From: Nitrospina sp.
GTDB lineage: Bacteria; Nitrospinota; Nitrospinia; Nitrospinales; VA-1
Direction of reading: 5' to 3'
DNA length: 64,000 bases
Assembly (NCBI GenBank): GCA_018673915.1
Contig: JABHBK010000044.1
Span: 1-64,000, forward strand
In this document: positions 1 through 6,985 of the stretch, in pieces
Position numbering within the stretch: position 1 is the stretch's first letter
How the letters are laid out: each line of letters starts with the position of its first letter
Notes under the pieces: model-generated
What the model was told of the DNA's origin: nothing
Database searches by the model: none
Seen by the model: the letters and a program-made list of their open reading frames with translations, nothing else
Translations under genes and position numbers: made by a program

Positions 1-14
1 AACCCGACCAAAGA

Positions 15-91
15 TGGAGCGGGAAACCGGACTCGAACCGGCGACCCTCAGCTTGGAAGGCTGACGCTCTAGCCAACTGAGCTATTCCCGC
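15..91 (-). tRNA. tRNA-Gly (anticodon TCC)
   Basis: Read on the minus strand, the sequence folds as a standard cloverleaf: a 7-bp acceptor stem GCGGGAA/TTCCCGC, a D-loop with AGCTCAGTTGG, an anticodon stem TCAGC/GCTGA around loop CTTCCAA (anticodon TCC, glycine), and a T-loop GGTTCGAGTCC. The 3' end is encoded as TCCA, so the discriminator is T and CCA is genomic. It is the last of three tRNAs read leftward (Thr, Tyr, Gly). In many bacteria this trio lies directly before tuf; the window ends 14 bases downstream, so that cannot be seen here. Confidence 0.97.
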
Positions 92-117
92 AAGTTCATC
101 CAATCCTAAATTCAGGA

Positions 118-199
118 TGGGGAGGGGAGGATTCGAACCTCCGAAGGCTGAGCCGACAGATTTACAGTCTGTTCCCTTTGGCCACTCGGGAACCTCCCC
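118..199 (-). tRNA. tRNA-Tyr (anticodon GTA)
   Basis: Minus-strand class II tRNA with a long variable arm (CGGCTCAGCCTTCG region), acceptor stem GGGGAGG/CCTCCCC, and anticodon loop CTGTAAA giving anticodon GTA for tyrosine. The discriminator is A. Unlike the two neighbouring tRNAs, CCA is not encoded; the bases after the discriminator are TCC, so CCA must be added enzymatically. It lies between tRNA-Thr and tRNA-Gly and is probably co-transcribed with both. Confidence 0.96.
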
Positions 200-301
200 G
201 TCTTTATGGGTAAAACATAGCACCCAACACACGGTCAATCGCTCAACCCAAATCTCCGTTGCGAGGCACCAGAATCCTTTTTCATACCCAGTCAAAAAAA
301 C

Positions 302-377
302 TGGAGCTGGCAAAGGGACTCGAACCCCCGACCTGCTGATTACAAATCAGCTGCTCTACCAACTGAGCTACGCCAGC
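302..377 (-). tRNA. tRNA-Thr (anticodon TGT)
   Basis: Minus-strand cloverleaf with acceptor stem GCTGGCG/TGCCAGC (one G-T pair), D-arm GTAGCTCAGTTGGTAGAGC, anticodon stem GCTGA/TCAGC around loop TTTGTAA (anticodon TGT, threonine), T-arm GGGGGTTCGAGTCCC, and an encoded TCCA 3' end. It is the first gene of the Thr-Tyr-Gly set and starts about 14 bases after the predicted transcription start of the promoter at 398-426. Confidence 0.96.
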
Positions 378-397
378 TCAGCAAATAAAAAACCCCC

Positions 398-426
398 ATA
401 TTACACTTTGAATTTCAAAGTTTCAA
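398..426 (-). promoter_or_regulatory. sigma70-type promoter of the tRNA operon
   Basis: On the minus strand TTGAAA (421-426) is followed after exactly 17 bases by TAATAT (398-403). The spacer contains a near-perfect 15-base palindrome CTTTGAAATTCAAAG (406-420). Directly after the -10 box comes a GGGGG run, a G-rich discriminator of the kind found on stringently controlled stable-RNA promoters. The predicted start is near 391, just before tRNA-Thr. Boxes and spacing are seen; stringent control is inferred. Confidence 0.75.
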
Positions 427-738
427 TATAAATAGGAGGTTTATGGCTATTTCATTAGATTAACAGGATGAATTGCCGCGAAAGGGTGATAACAACAACA
501 CACCATAGCATGGCTATATGCTTTTTGATAGGAAAAAACACCACCCTTTTATTTCAAAGTGGTGAATTTTAACACCGAAAATTGATGAACACCAGAATTA
601 TTTTACTTTTATTACAGACTAAAGAAAAAACTGTCTGTTTTAATAAAAATCCCCCTCAGAAATGGTTTCAGATAAAACTTACACATGGGTTGTTGTCAAA
701 GAAGGCGAAAAAACCAAAATCTCTCATAAAAACAATGG
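427..738. other. Intergenic gap, no gene recognised
   Basis: About 310 bases between the tRNA promoter and the 3' end of the small lipoprotein gene. It is AT-rich. A weak inverted repeat (CACCAC near 541 pairing with GTGGTG near 561, 14-base loop) precedes AATTTT on the plus strand but is too weak to call a terminator. An 86-codon ORF (582-842, plus) has lysine-rich random-looking content and overlaps the lipoprotein gene antisense; I do not regard it as coding. Confidence 0.5.
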
Positions 739-1215
739 CTAGTATCTGTTTCTCCCTATTCTTTGTTGCGCAATTTTCTTTCCGCGTTTCAAAGAATCAT
801 TCTTTTGGGAGTTTTTTTCCGACCCAAGCTTTTTTTGGGTGATCTGGAATTTATTTTTGCAGAAATGCGCCGTATATCGGAAATTATAATAGTCTACCGA
901 ATTTTGCGCATCTTGAAAAGAAACTATATAAGGAACTATTAGAGGAAAAGATATTAAATATATCCAGGCTTTCCGGGTCTCGCCAGTATACCATTGCCCG
1001 CCACCGGGAATCAACGAATACAACATGGCGATGTCTCGATCAAAATACTCGTATTCCTGATCACAGCCTTTCTGGATAAGTTTTTCCATTTCCATTTCCA
1101 TCACAGGAGTTATACGCTTAAAGAGCAGGGGCGATTTGCCTCCACCCTTGATCCCGCACGCGGAAAGAAAAAACACCATCCCCGCCATCCCAACAATTTT
1201 AAGCAATTTAGGCAT
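739..1215 (-). CDS. Small lipoprotein with a TM2-like hydrophobic segment
   Basis: 158 aa. The N-terminus is a lipoprotein signal (hydrophobic run, lipobox LSAC near residue 20, then a glycine-rich linker), so an envelope-anchored protein is expected. Around residues 62-100 lies a Pro-Gly-Gly-Gly-Gln motif (SLIPGGGQWYTGE) followed by a hydrophobic stretch ending near FQDA, reminiscent of TM2-type (PF05154) helical hairpins. The C-terminal 40 residues are Lys/Arg/Gln-rich. A lipid anchor plus a membrane-type segment in so small a protein is unusual. It has its own promoter (1253-1281), so it is separate from the deaminase gene upstream. No precise function can be given; the coding call is well supported by signal, promoter and motif. 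Confidence 0.75.
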   Translation of the reverse strand: MPKLLKIVGMAGMVFFLSACGIKGGGKSPLLFKRITPVMEMEMEKLIQKGCDQEYEYFDRDIAMLYSLIPGGGQWYTGETRKAWIYLISFPLIVPYIVSFQDAQNSVDYYNFRYTAHFCKNKFQITQKKLGSEKNSQKNDSLKRGKKIAQQRIGRNRY

Positions 1216-1252
1216 GCGACCTTAAATCAAATAATTCTTTTTATATCAATAG

Positions 1253-1281
1253 ATTATACGAAAAACACTCGCCCCCGTCAA
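1253..1281 (-). promoter_or_regulatory. sigma70-type promoter of the lipoprotein gene
   Basis: Minus-strand TTGACG (1276-1281), 17-base spacer, TATAAT (1253-1258). Start predicted near 1246, about 30 bases before the ATG at 1215. Match and spacing are close to consensus, which suggests a strong constitutive promoter. Confidence 0.8.
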
Positions 1282-1301
1282 CCATAGGCGAAATAGAAGT
1301 G

Positions 1302-2534
1302 CTAATTTGAAGAGTTGCTTGGTAAAAAAGTCTTAGGTCTTCCATCCAACATATAAAAATCTACCTCTTGGCGGTGGGATTCGAATGGGATATCTGACCA
1401 GGAACCTGAATAGGGCGGGGAAATTCGAAATCCAATTAAATCAGCCTTTTGTCCACAAGCCAGCTTGCCACATTGTAATCCCAGCGCCTCTGCACCACCA
1501 AGGGTTGCCATGGTGAGTATTTCCTTTCGACTGACATCAGGTAGAAGTTTATCTGCCATGCGCAGCTCTTGCAGAAAGTTTAGGGAATCATTGCTTGCCA
1601 GCGAATCGGTTCCCAAAGCAACACCAATTCCCCGATCCAACAAAGTGCGAACCGGCATAAAATCTTTTCGACCAAACCAATGGGTGCTCTTTGGACAAAA
1701 TACTGCGCTAACTTTTTTTAAGGCCATGACATCAAGATCGGCAGCAATAAAATTGCAGTGGATGGCTAGGAGACTCTCTAAAATGTTTAAAGAATTCAAA
1801 TATTCGATTGGGGATTTGCCAGGAGGTTTCCATTTAGGATCCCATGCAGACCTTTCCTTTAATAATTCTTCCAGCGAATCGTCTCCATTCTGGAGAAACC
1901 CGGACTCCTCCGGAATTTCCGCAACATGGCAGGAAAGCGGACAATCATATTGTTGCGCCAATTTCCCCAGAGACCGGAACAGATTGGGAGAAACAGAATA
2001 GGGAGCATGCGGAGCCAACCCCAGCCGGCTTAATGGTGAAAAGGGATCACCCTTTAAAGTTTCTTCGAGGTTCTTACAAATTGCCAACGCTTTTTCAGAA
2101 TGAAACCCTATTGTTTCCAAAAACAGCACCGACCTAAATTCCAACCCGCCCATTACTGGCAACAAGTCCGGCTCTGCAACATAATCTCCCAGTGCAGTAA
2201 CACCAGAACGTTTCATTTCTTCAGCTCCAGCACGAATTCCCCGCACCCGGCTCTCATCATCAAGACCAGAATTTATCGAGATTAATGCGCGAATCCAATC
2301 GGCAAAAGATTTGGCAGGAGAAAGTTTTTTTTCAAGGGCAGTCAAACCGAGATGGGAATGCGCGTTGACAAATCCCGGCATGAGTAAACAGTCGGAGAGA
2401 TCCAACGCCGTAGCATCATTCCCCTGTGATGTTGAAATCTCGACAATGTTACCCGCATCAACAGTCAACTCACCATTCTCAACGGTTTCTCCACACATTG
2501 TCAGTAGAGCTCGGAATTTTATTTTCAACGCCAT
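1302..2534 (-). CDS. Amidohydrolase, MTA/SAH/aminofutalosine deaminase-type
   Basis: 410 aa, full-length amidohydrolase of the ATZ/TRZ-guanine deaminase branch. Metal ligands are visible: HxH in GFVNAHSHLGLT (about residue 58), His in SCHVAE, His in AIHCN and Asp in GTDSLASND; the Glu in HVAE fits the catalytic acid of this group. The family hydrolyses exocyclic amines of purines such as 5'-methylthioadenosine, S-adenosylhomocysteine, 5'-deoxyadenosine or 6-amino-6-deoxyfutalosine, and sequence alone does not separate these. It is the third gene of a leftward set after lpxK and the ICMT-like gene, 10 bases behind the latter. The MTA/MTI phosphorylase homologue at 22.9 kb makes an MTA to MTI route plausible; futalosine-pathway genes are not seen here. 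Confidence 0.85.
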   Translation of the reverse strand: MALKIKFRALLTMCGETVENGELTVDAGNIVEISTSQGNDATALDLSDCLLMPGFVNAHSHLGLTALEKKLSPAKSFADWIRALISINSGLDDESRVRGIRAGAEEMKRSGVTALGDYVAEPDLLPVMGGLEFRSVLFLETIGFHSEKALAICKNLEETLKGDPFSPLSRLGLAPHAPYSVSPNLFRSLGKLAQQYDCPLSCHVAEIPEESGFLQNGDDSLEELLKERSAWDPKWKPPGKSPIEYLNSLNILESLLAIHCNFIAADLDVMALKKVSAVFCPKSTHWFGRKDFMPVRTLLDRGIGVALGTDSLASNDSLNFLQELRMADKLLPDVSRKEILTMATLGGAEALGLQCGKLACGQKADLIGFRISPPYSGSWSDIPFESHRQEVDFYMLDGRPKTFLPSNSSN

Positions 2535-2544
2535 AACCTGATTT

Positions 2545-3003
2545 TTAAAAAATTGTGGAGTTCTTATACTCTTGATAGGTAGGGCCCAATTGGTCCAACA
2601 AAACTTTCTCTTCAGCCCAGGCCCGAAAAATATTTAATGGGATCACCACCACCACGACATAGATCAGACAGGGTATCGAGCCGCAAGCTACAAACAATCC
2701 GGTCAACGTTAAAACAATTCCTATATATACCGGGTGACGAAAAATCCGGTAAACTCCTTTAGTGACCAGTTGATCAGTTCCTGGAAGAACAGCCAACGAG
2801 GAACCCAAACTCCACATGGCAGAAATCCACAATAGAACGCCTACCGCTCCAAAGGATAAGCCAACATAAACCAAACCGCGAAACCCAAAACCAAAATTTT
2901 TAGGACCGAAATAAGCCAGCACCAAAGGCAACAGGTAAGCCAACGGCACAACAATATTAAGCATAAAGCGCTGGTTTGAACTGAGGTTTTTTATATCAAT
3001 CAT
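2545..3003 (-). CDS. Isoprenylcysteine/phospholipid methyltransferase-like membrane protein
   Basis: About 152 aa from the ATG at 3003 with four hydrophobic segments and the C-terminal signature of the ICMT/PEMT family (PF04140/PF04191): GVYRIFRHPVYIGIVL followed by WAEEKVLLDQLGPTYQEY. Such enzymes use SAM to methylate lipids or small substrates at the membrane; the substrate is unknown. The ORF track starts at a GTG at 3042, but 3009-3032 is a copy of the dispersed hairpin repeat of this genome, which argues for the ATG at 3003, with the repeat in the gap behind lpxK. Co-directional with lpxK and the deaminase. Confidence 0.85.
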   Translation of the reverse strand: MIDIKNLSSNQRFMLNIVVPLAYLLPLVLAYFGPKNFGFGFRGLVYVGLSFGAVGVLLWISAMWSLGSSLAVLPGTDQLVTKGVYRIFRHPVYIGIVLTLTGLFVACGSIPCLIYVVVVVIPLNIFRAWAEEKVLLDQLGPTYQEYKNSTIF

Positions 3004-3008
3004 AATAA

Positions 3009-3032
3009 ACCCGCTTCCGTGGGAGGGCGTGA
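3009..3032. repeat. REP-like hairpin repeat, copy 1
   Basis: 24 bases between lpxK and the ICMT-like start codon. By eye 20 of 24 bases match the copy at 12293-12316; the shared core is CGTGGGAGGG with an imperfect CCC(A/G)C left arm. In both copies the element lies just upstream of the ATG of a minus-strand membrane protein gene. Confidence 0.6.
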
Positions 3033-3048
3033 AATTCGTCACTAATCT

Positions 3049-4134
3049 TCATGTCCCGAATGGGGTATCACGCTGGCGGGTGATTTGTTTGTTGAAGGTT
3101 TCACGCCCTTCCAAAATTTCGAGTTCAATCACCACTTTATAGAGGGGCAATGAAAATTTCATCCCCTTGAGTTTCACTGCGTCCTTTTCCGACACAAGAA
3201 GAAACCGAGCTCCCTCCTTTATGGCACGGGCTTCCAACTCTTTAATACCCTGTAGCGTATAAGAGTGATGATCCGGGAACGCCTTGAAAAATTTTAGTTG
3301 GACTGGTGAGTCCAATAAAATCTGCCGGAAGCCTTCCGGTTTCGCAATTCCACAAAACGCCGCGACCGGTTCATTTTTTAATATCTCCGCATCCCGAACG
3401 GCTTCATCATCCATGCTAATAATGGAATCCAGACGGAGGTGCGTTTTAATCTGAGGAATGGAGCCTAAGATAGTTTGATCGAATTCGATGGAACTGCGGG
3501 AACAGCGGGTAAAGCAGACCATATCCGCCCTTCTTGCTTCTCCAGCAGGTTCACGCAGTTCTCCTGCGGGAAACAAATGACCATTACCGAGCGGCCTGGA
3601 ATGATCAAACAGTAGAATGTCCAAATCCCGGTTTAAAGCCAAATGTTGAAAGCCATCATCCAGAACTAATGTATCTACATCAAAGTGCTCGAGCGCATAG
3701 CTTCCTGTCTGGTAACGGTCCGGGCCGGTCAAAACCGGAACGTTTTTAAGTTTTTCTGCCATCATGACCGCTTCATCGCCAACCCATTCCGGGGTAAGAA
3801 GCATTTGTTTTCCATCGCAGACAACATTGACCGGGTCTCCGGATTTCCCGCTATAACCACGGCTAAGAATGGCAGGCTTGAGCCCGTTACCTCTGAGTGT
3901 TTCTGCAATCATCATGACAAAGGGAGTTTTTCCCGTTCCCCCTAAGGTCAAGTTGCCAACACTTATCACTCTACAGTCTAGCTTTCGGCTGGGAAATATC
4001 CCCCACCTGTATGCCCATAGGCGAAAATGGTGACCTAACAAATAAAAGAAGGATATAAGTTTAAATATCCAAAATACTGGGAACCAGTACCATTTCCGAT
4101 CTGGAGATATGATTTTATAGAAAATTTCAGACAT
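3049..4134 (-). CDS. lpxK: Tetraacyldisaccharide 4'-kinase LpxK
   Basis: 361 aa, normal length for LpxK. It phosphorylates the 4' position of the lipid A disaccharide at the inner membrane. An N-terminal hydrophobic segment (about 17-35) is followed by the Walker A loop VGNLTLGGTGKTP (about 59-71) and the diagnostic LVLDDGFQHLALNRDLDILLFD region with its DDGFQH motif. It is divergent from two Kdo-transferase genes, so the next steps of lipid A-Kdo assembly sit together. The 109-base divergent gap contains a 15-base palindrome (4204-4218). No clear Shine-Dalgarno is seen before the ATG at 4134. Confidence 0.97.
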   Translation of the reverse strand: MSEIFYKIISPDRKWYWFPVFWIFKLISFFYLLGHHFRLWAYRWGIFPSRKLDCRVISVGNLTLGGTGKTPFVMMIAETLRGNGLKPAILSRGYSGKSGDPVNVVCDGKQMLLTPEWVGDEAVMMAEKLKNVPVLTGPDRYQTGSYALEHFDVDTLVLDDGFQHLALNRDLDILLFDHSRPLGNGHLFPAGELREPAGEARRADMVCFTRCSRSSIEFDQTILGSIPQIKTHLRLDSIISMDDEAVRDAEILKNEPVAAFCGIAKPEGFRQILLDSPVQLKFFKAFPDHHSYTLQGIKELEARAIKEGARFLLVSEKDAVKLKGMKFSLPLYKVVIELEILEGRETFNKQITRQRDTPFGT

Positions 4135-4203
4135 GTTTTCCGGCCAAACTTTTAATCGACATATCTAATCATTTGTACTTTCAAGTTTGGAAATACGCAA
4201 TTT

Positions 4204-4218
4204 TTAGAGGCCCTCTAA
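4204..4218. promoter_or_regulatory. 15-base palindrome between lpxK and waaA
   Basis: TTAGAGG-C-CCTCTAA, two perfect 7-base arms around one base, in the divergent lpxK/waaA gap. A dimeric regulator site serving both genes is possible; no regulator is identified. Symmetry is seen, function is inferred. Confidence 0.4.
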
Positions 4219-4243
4219 TATTTTAGGAGTATACTCTCAGGCT

Positions 4244-5485
4244 ATGGGTTTTTTGTATAATATTCTTACAGGGGGGCTAATGCTTTTGGCTTCTCCTTTT
4301 ATTATTTTAAGGGCACTGGTTTCCTCCTCTTTCCGCAATCAAATTAAAGACAGGACGGCGGGAGCCCGCTCATTACCTGAATTAAAGGGCACCCTATGGA
4401 TTCATGCCTCATCTGTCGGGGAAGTGCGCCTGGCTAAAACCCTTATCGCGGGTCTAGTACAGGATGGAGAGTCTCGCCCCATCGCCTTATCCACTTTTAC
4501 CCCAACCGGTTTTGCTCTGGCCAAAGAAGAAAATCTTCCAAATGCTTTCCGACTACCTTTGGATTTTTCTATCTGGCTGAATCCTGTTTTTGAAAAGATC
4601 CAGCCCTCACAACTGGTTCTGATCGAAGCAGAATTATGGCCTTGTCTACTTCGTCAATGCAGGAGCAGAAACATTCCCGTAATCCAAGTGAACGGGCGGG
4701 TCTCGGAAAAATCGGTTCAGCGGTATGGAAAGTTTCCGGCCTTCTTTCTATGGATGGCAAAATCCATCAAACAGTTTTCCATGCGATCCCAAACCGATGC
4801 AGACCGGTTATTACAATTGGGCGTAGCCAGGGAAAAAGTCAGGGTTACAGGAAATATAAAATTTGATGTAACAGCCATCCAAAACGAGGACAAGCAAGAG
4901 TGGAAAACAGATGGTATGATTCTGGTGTTTGGGTCCACCCGGCCTGGCGAAGAAGGCCCGATAATGGAAGCGTTGCTGAAACTGCAACAAGAGTTTCCAA
5001 GTCTGACAGGAGTGATCGCCCCCAGACATATGGAGAGATGCCGCGAAGTCGAAGATTTGATTCGGGAATTCAAAGTAGAGTATACCCTGTTCTCTCAACT
5101 GGCTGATCAATCAAACTGGTCAGGCACCCTATTGCTGGTAGATAGCCTGGGGAAACTCAATTCCCTATATAGTAAAGCTACCGTGGCTTATGTAGGAGGC
5201 GGGTTCAACCCACGATTTGGCGGACATAATATTCTCGAACCAGCGGGATTAGGGAAACCCGTATTGTTCGGTAAGTACATGAACAATTTCGAAGAAGAAG
5301 CCAAACTTCTCACTCAATCTGGAGGGGGCATTCAAATGCAAAGCGAGGAAGAATTATATCCACACCTTATTCGCCTCCTTAAGGATTCGGCGGAACGCCA
5401 AAGACTCGGCCAGTCTGCAGAAAAAACAGTGAAGGCCAACAGCGGGGCCTTGCGCAGAAATATTGAACTGATTCGCTCGACATAA
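4244..5485 (+). CDS. waaA: 3-deoxy-D-manno-octulosonic acid (Kdo) transferase
   Basis: 413 aa, GT30 family, normal length. An N-terminal membrane anchor (about 5-28) precedes the GT-B N-lobe with HASSVGEVRLAK (about 55-66), whose Glu is the catalytic base in characterised WaaA. The C-lobe holds VFGSTRPGEE and the nucleotide-sugar region YVGGGFNPRFGGHNILEPA (about 315-333). It transfers Kdo from CMP-Kdo to lipid IVA on the cytoplasmic face. An AGGAG lies 14 bases before the ATG, too far for an ideal ribosome site, so the start is only moderately certain. The next gene, 9 bases away, is a paralogue; this copy matches the family more closely. Confidence 0.93.
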   Translation: MGFLYNILTGGLMLLASPFIILRALVSSSFRNQIKDRTAGARSLPELKGTLWIHASSVGEVRLAKTLIAGLVQDGESRPIALSTFTPTGFALAKEENLPNAFRLPLDFSIWLNPVFEKIQPSQLVLIEAELWPCLLRQCRSRNIPVIQVNGRVSEKSVQRYGKFPAFFLWMAKSIKQFSMRSQTDADRLLQLGVAREKVRVTGNIKFDVTAIQNEDKQEWKTDGMILVFGSTRPGEEGPIMEALLKLQQEFPSLTGVIAPRHMERCREVEDLIREFKVEYTLFSQLADQSNWSGTLLLVDSLGKLNSLYSKATVAYVGGGFNPRFGGHNILEPAGLGKPVLFGKYMNNFEEEAKLLTQSGGGIQMQSEEELYPHLIRLLKDSAERQRLGQSAEKTVKANSGALRRNIELIRST

Positions 5486-5494
5486 CCTTGATTG

Positions 5495-6778
5495 ATGATT
5501 TTTCTATATCACCTTCTATCCATTTTTTTGGCAGTCCTGCTAGTTCCCCTTTTCTCACTCACAGCCCTGTTTTCCAAATATAAGTGGAGAGGACTGGCCC
5601 ATCATTTTGGCTGGGTTCCTGCTAAAACAAGACCCAGCGAAAAAACCCTCTGGTTGCATGCCCTTTCGATGGGAGAAGTGGTCGCCGCTACACCGGCCCT
5701 CAAACAACTACGACAGCAAATTCCCGATCTCTATATTGCTCTTTCTGTCACGACTGACTCCGGTTATGCAACGGCTATCAAACTAGAATTTGTTGACAGC
5801 GTTTTTTTCCATCCACTCGACTGCCTGCCATTCACCCAACTGGCCTTGAATCGGATCGACCCAGACCTTTATGTCGTCACCGATACTGGATTTTGGCCCG
5901 GTTTGATTGATCTGTTAGATAAAAAAAAGATCTCTGCTCTTTTATTAAACGGTCGCATCTCCGAACGATCAACTCGGCGGTATCTTCGCTTTGGTTTCCT
6001 TTTCAAAGAAACCTTCCAAAAATTTAATCGGCTCTGTATGCAAAATTCCAATGGGGAAAAAGCCGCTCTGGCACTGGGTGTACAGCAAGATCAAATTGAA
6101 GTGATGGGTGATCCCAAATACGATGCCCTGCAACCGCTGAACAACGAGGAAAAAGAACAATTACGGCAATCTTTCAAACTAAAGTTAGAAACTCCCGTAT
6201 GGATAGCAGGAAGCACTCATGCCGGTGAGGAAGAAATTATCTTGAACGCACACCGGCAATTGACGACGAAACAACCCGGCCTGGTTTTAATTCTTGCGCC
6301 AAGAAGAATGGAACGAGTGGAAGAAGTGGCCACCCTTCTTAAAAGAAAAAACTTTTCTTTTACCCGCCGGTCATCGCTGGAACATGTAGAGTCTGCTTCA
6401 ATTATCCTCCTCGACACCATGGGGGAATTGGCCAGGGTTTATTCATTAGGGCAGATATCGTTTGTGGGCAAAAGCCTGATCCCGCCGGGTGGAGGCCACA
6501 GCCTGATCGAACCTCTATCCTATGGACTGCCTGTATTGCATGGACCCTATGTAGAGAATATCGGTCATGTCTCAGAAATAGCGAGCAAACAGGGGCTGGT
6601 CTTTCAGGTGGCAAACGCTGAAGAACTGGAACAGCAAGCCCAGACTTTTTTGGGAAATACTTCTCTCCGCTTTGATATCGCCGAAAAAGCAAAAACCTTC
6701 ATCGCCCAGCAACAGGGTACCTCAAAAAAGATGGCACAAGTCATCTCCCAATACCTGGACATCCCTGAACAGAACTAA
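5495..6778 (+). CDS. Second Kdo-transferase-like glycosyltransferase (GT30)
   Basis: 427 aa from the ATG at 5495 (a TTG lies three bases earlier). Same layout as the upstream gene: N-terminal hydrophobic anchor, LHALSMGEVVAATPAL with the conserved Ser-x-Gly-Glu, WIAGSTHAGEEE, and SLIPPGGGHSLIEPLSYGLP. Compared with the neighbour, the C-lobe signature has PPGGGHS in place of PRFGGHN, and overall similarity looks only moderate, so this is an old duplication. It may add a second Kdo or a Kdo-like sugar, or use a different acceptor. The 9-base spacing implies co-transcription. Catalytic residues look intact. Confidence 0.88.
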   Translation: MIFLYHLLSIFLAVLLVPLFSLTALFSKYKWRGLAHHFGWVPAKTRPSEKTLWLHALSMGEVVAATPALKQLRQQIPDLYIALSVTTDSGYATAIKLEFVDSVFFHPLDCLPFTQLALNRIDPDLYVVTDTGFWPGLIDLLDKKKISALLLNGRISERSTRRYLRFGFLFKETFQKFNRLCMQNSNGEKAALALGVQQDQIEVMGDPKYDALQPLNNEEKEQLRQSFKLKLETPVWIAGSTHAGEEEIILNAHRQLTTKQPGLVLILAPRRMERVEEVATLLKRKNFSFTRRSSLEHVESASIILLDTMGELARVYSLGQISFVGKSLIPPGGGHSLIEPLSYGLPVLHGPYVENIGHVSEIASKQGLVFQVANAEELEQQAQTFLGNTSLRFDIAEKAKTFIAQQQGTSKKMAQVISQYLDIPEQN

Positions 6779-6857
6779 TATATTTACCCCCTACCTGCGC
6801 CAGAAATTTAAAACCTTGCCCCAATAAAACATATTGCCTCCCCCAAAAAAAGCCTTA

Positions 6858-6871
6858 GACTATATATAGTC
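6858..6871. promoter_or_regulatory. Perfect 14-base palindrome upstream of hybrid kinase
   Basis: GACTATATATAGTC is its own reverse complement and lies in the 207-base gap after the Kdo-transferase pair, 115 bases before the hybrid kinase start. It could be an operator or a chance AT-rich palindrome. Nothing else notable is seen in this gap. Confidence 0.3.
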
Positions 6872-6985
6872 CAAAGACCTTATACCCTGCCTCTTTCACC
6901 GGTTAATAAATGAGGAAGTTTCATCATTTCGGATTAAAAGTTTAAGGAAATTCAATTTTAATGCTCATATGAGAAGTCTCGATTT

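Noticed and set aside
117-431. 104-codon plus-strand ORF across the tRNA cluster
   Set aside because: It is a read-through of tRNA-Tyr and tRNA-Thr on the opposite strand; no gene.
582-842. 86-codon plus-strand ORF in the gap after the tRNAs
   Set aside because: Lys/Phe-rich chance translation of AT-rich sequence, antisense to the end of the lipoprotein gene, no ribosome site.
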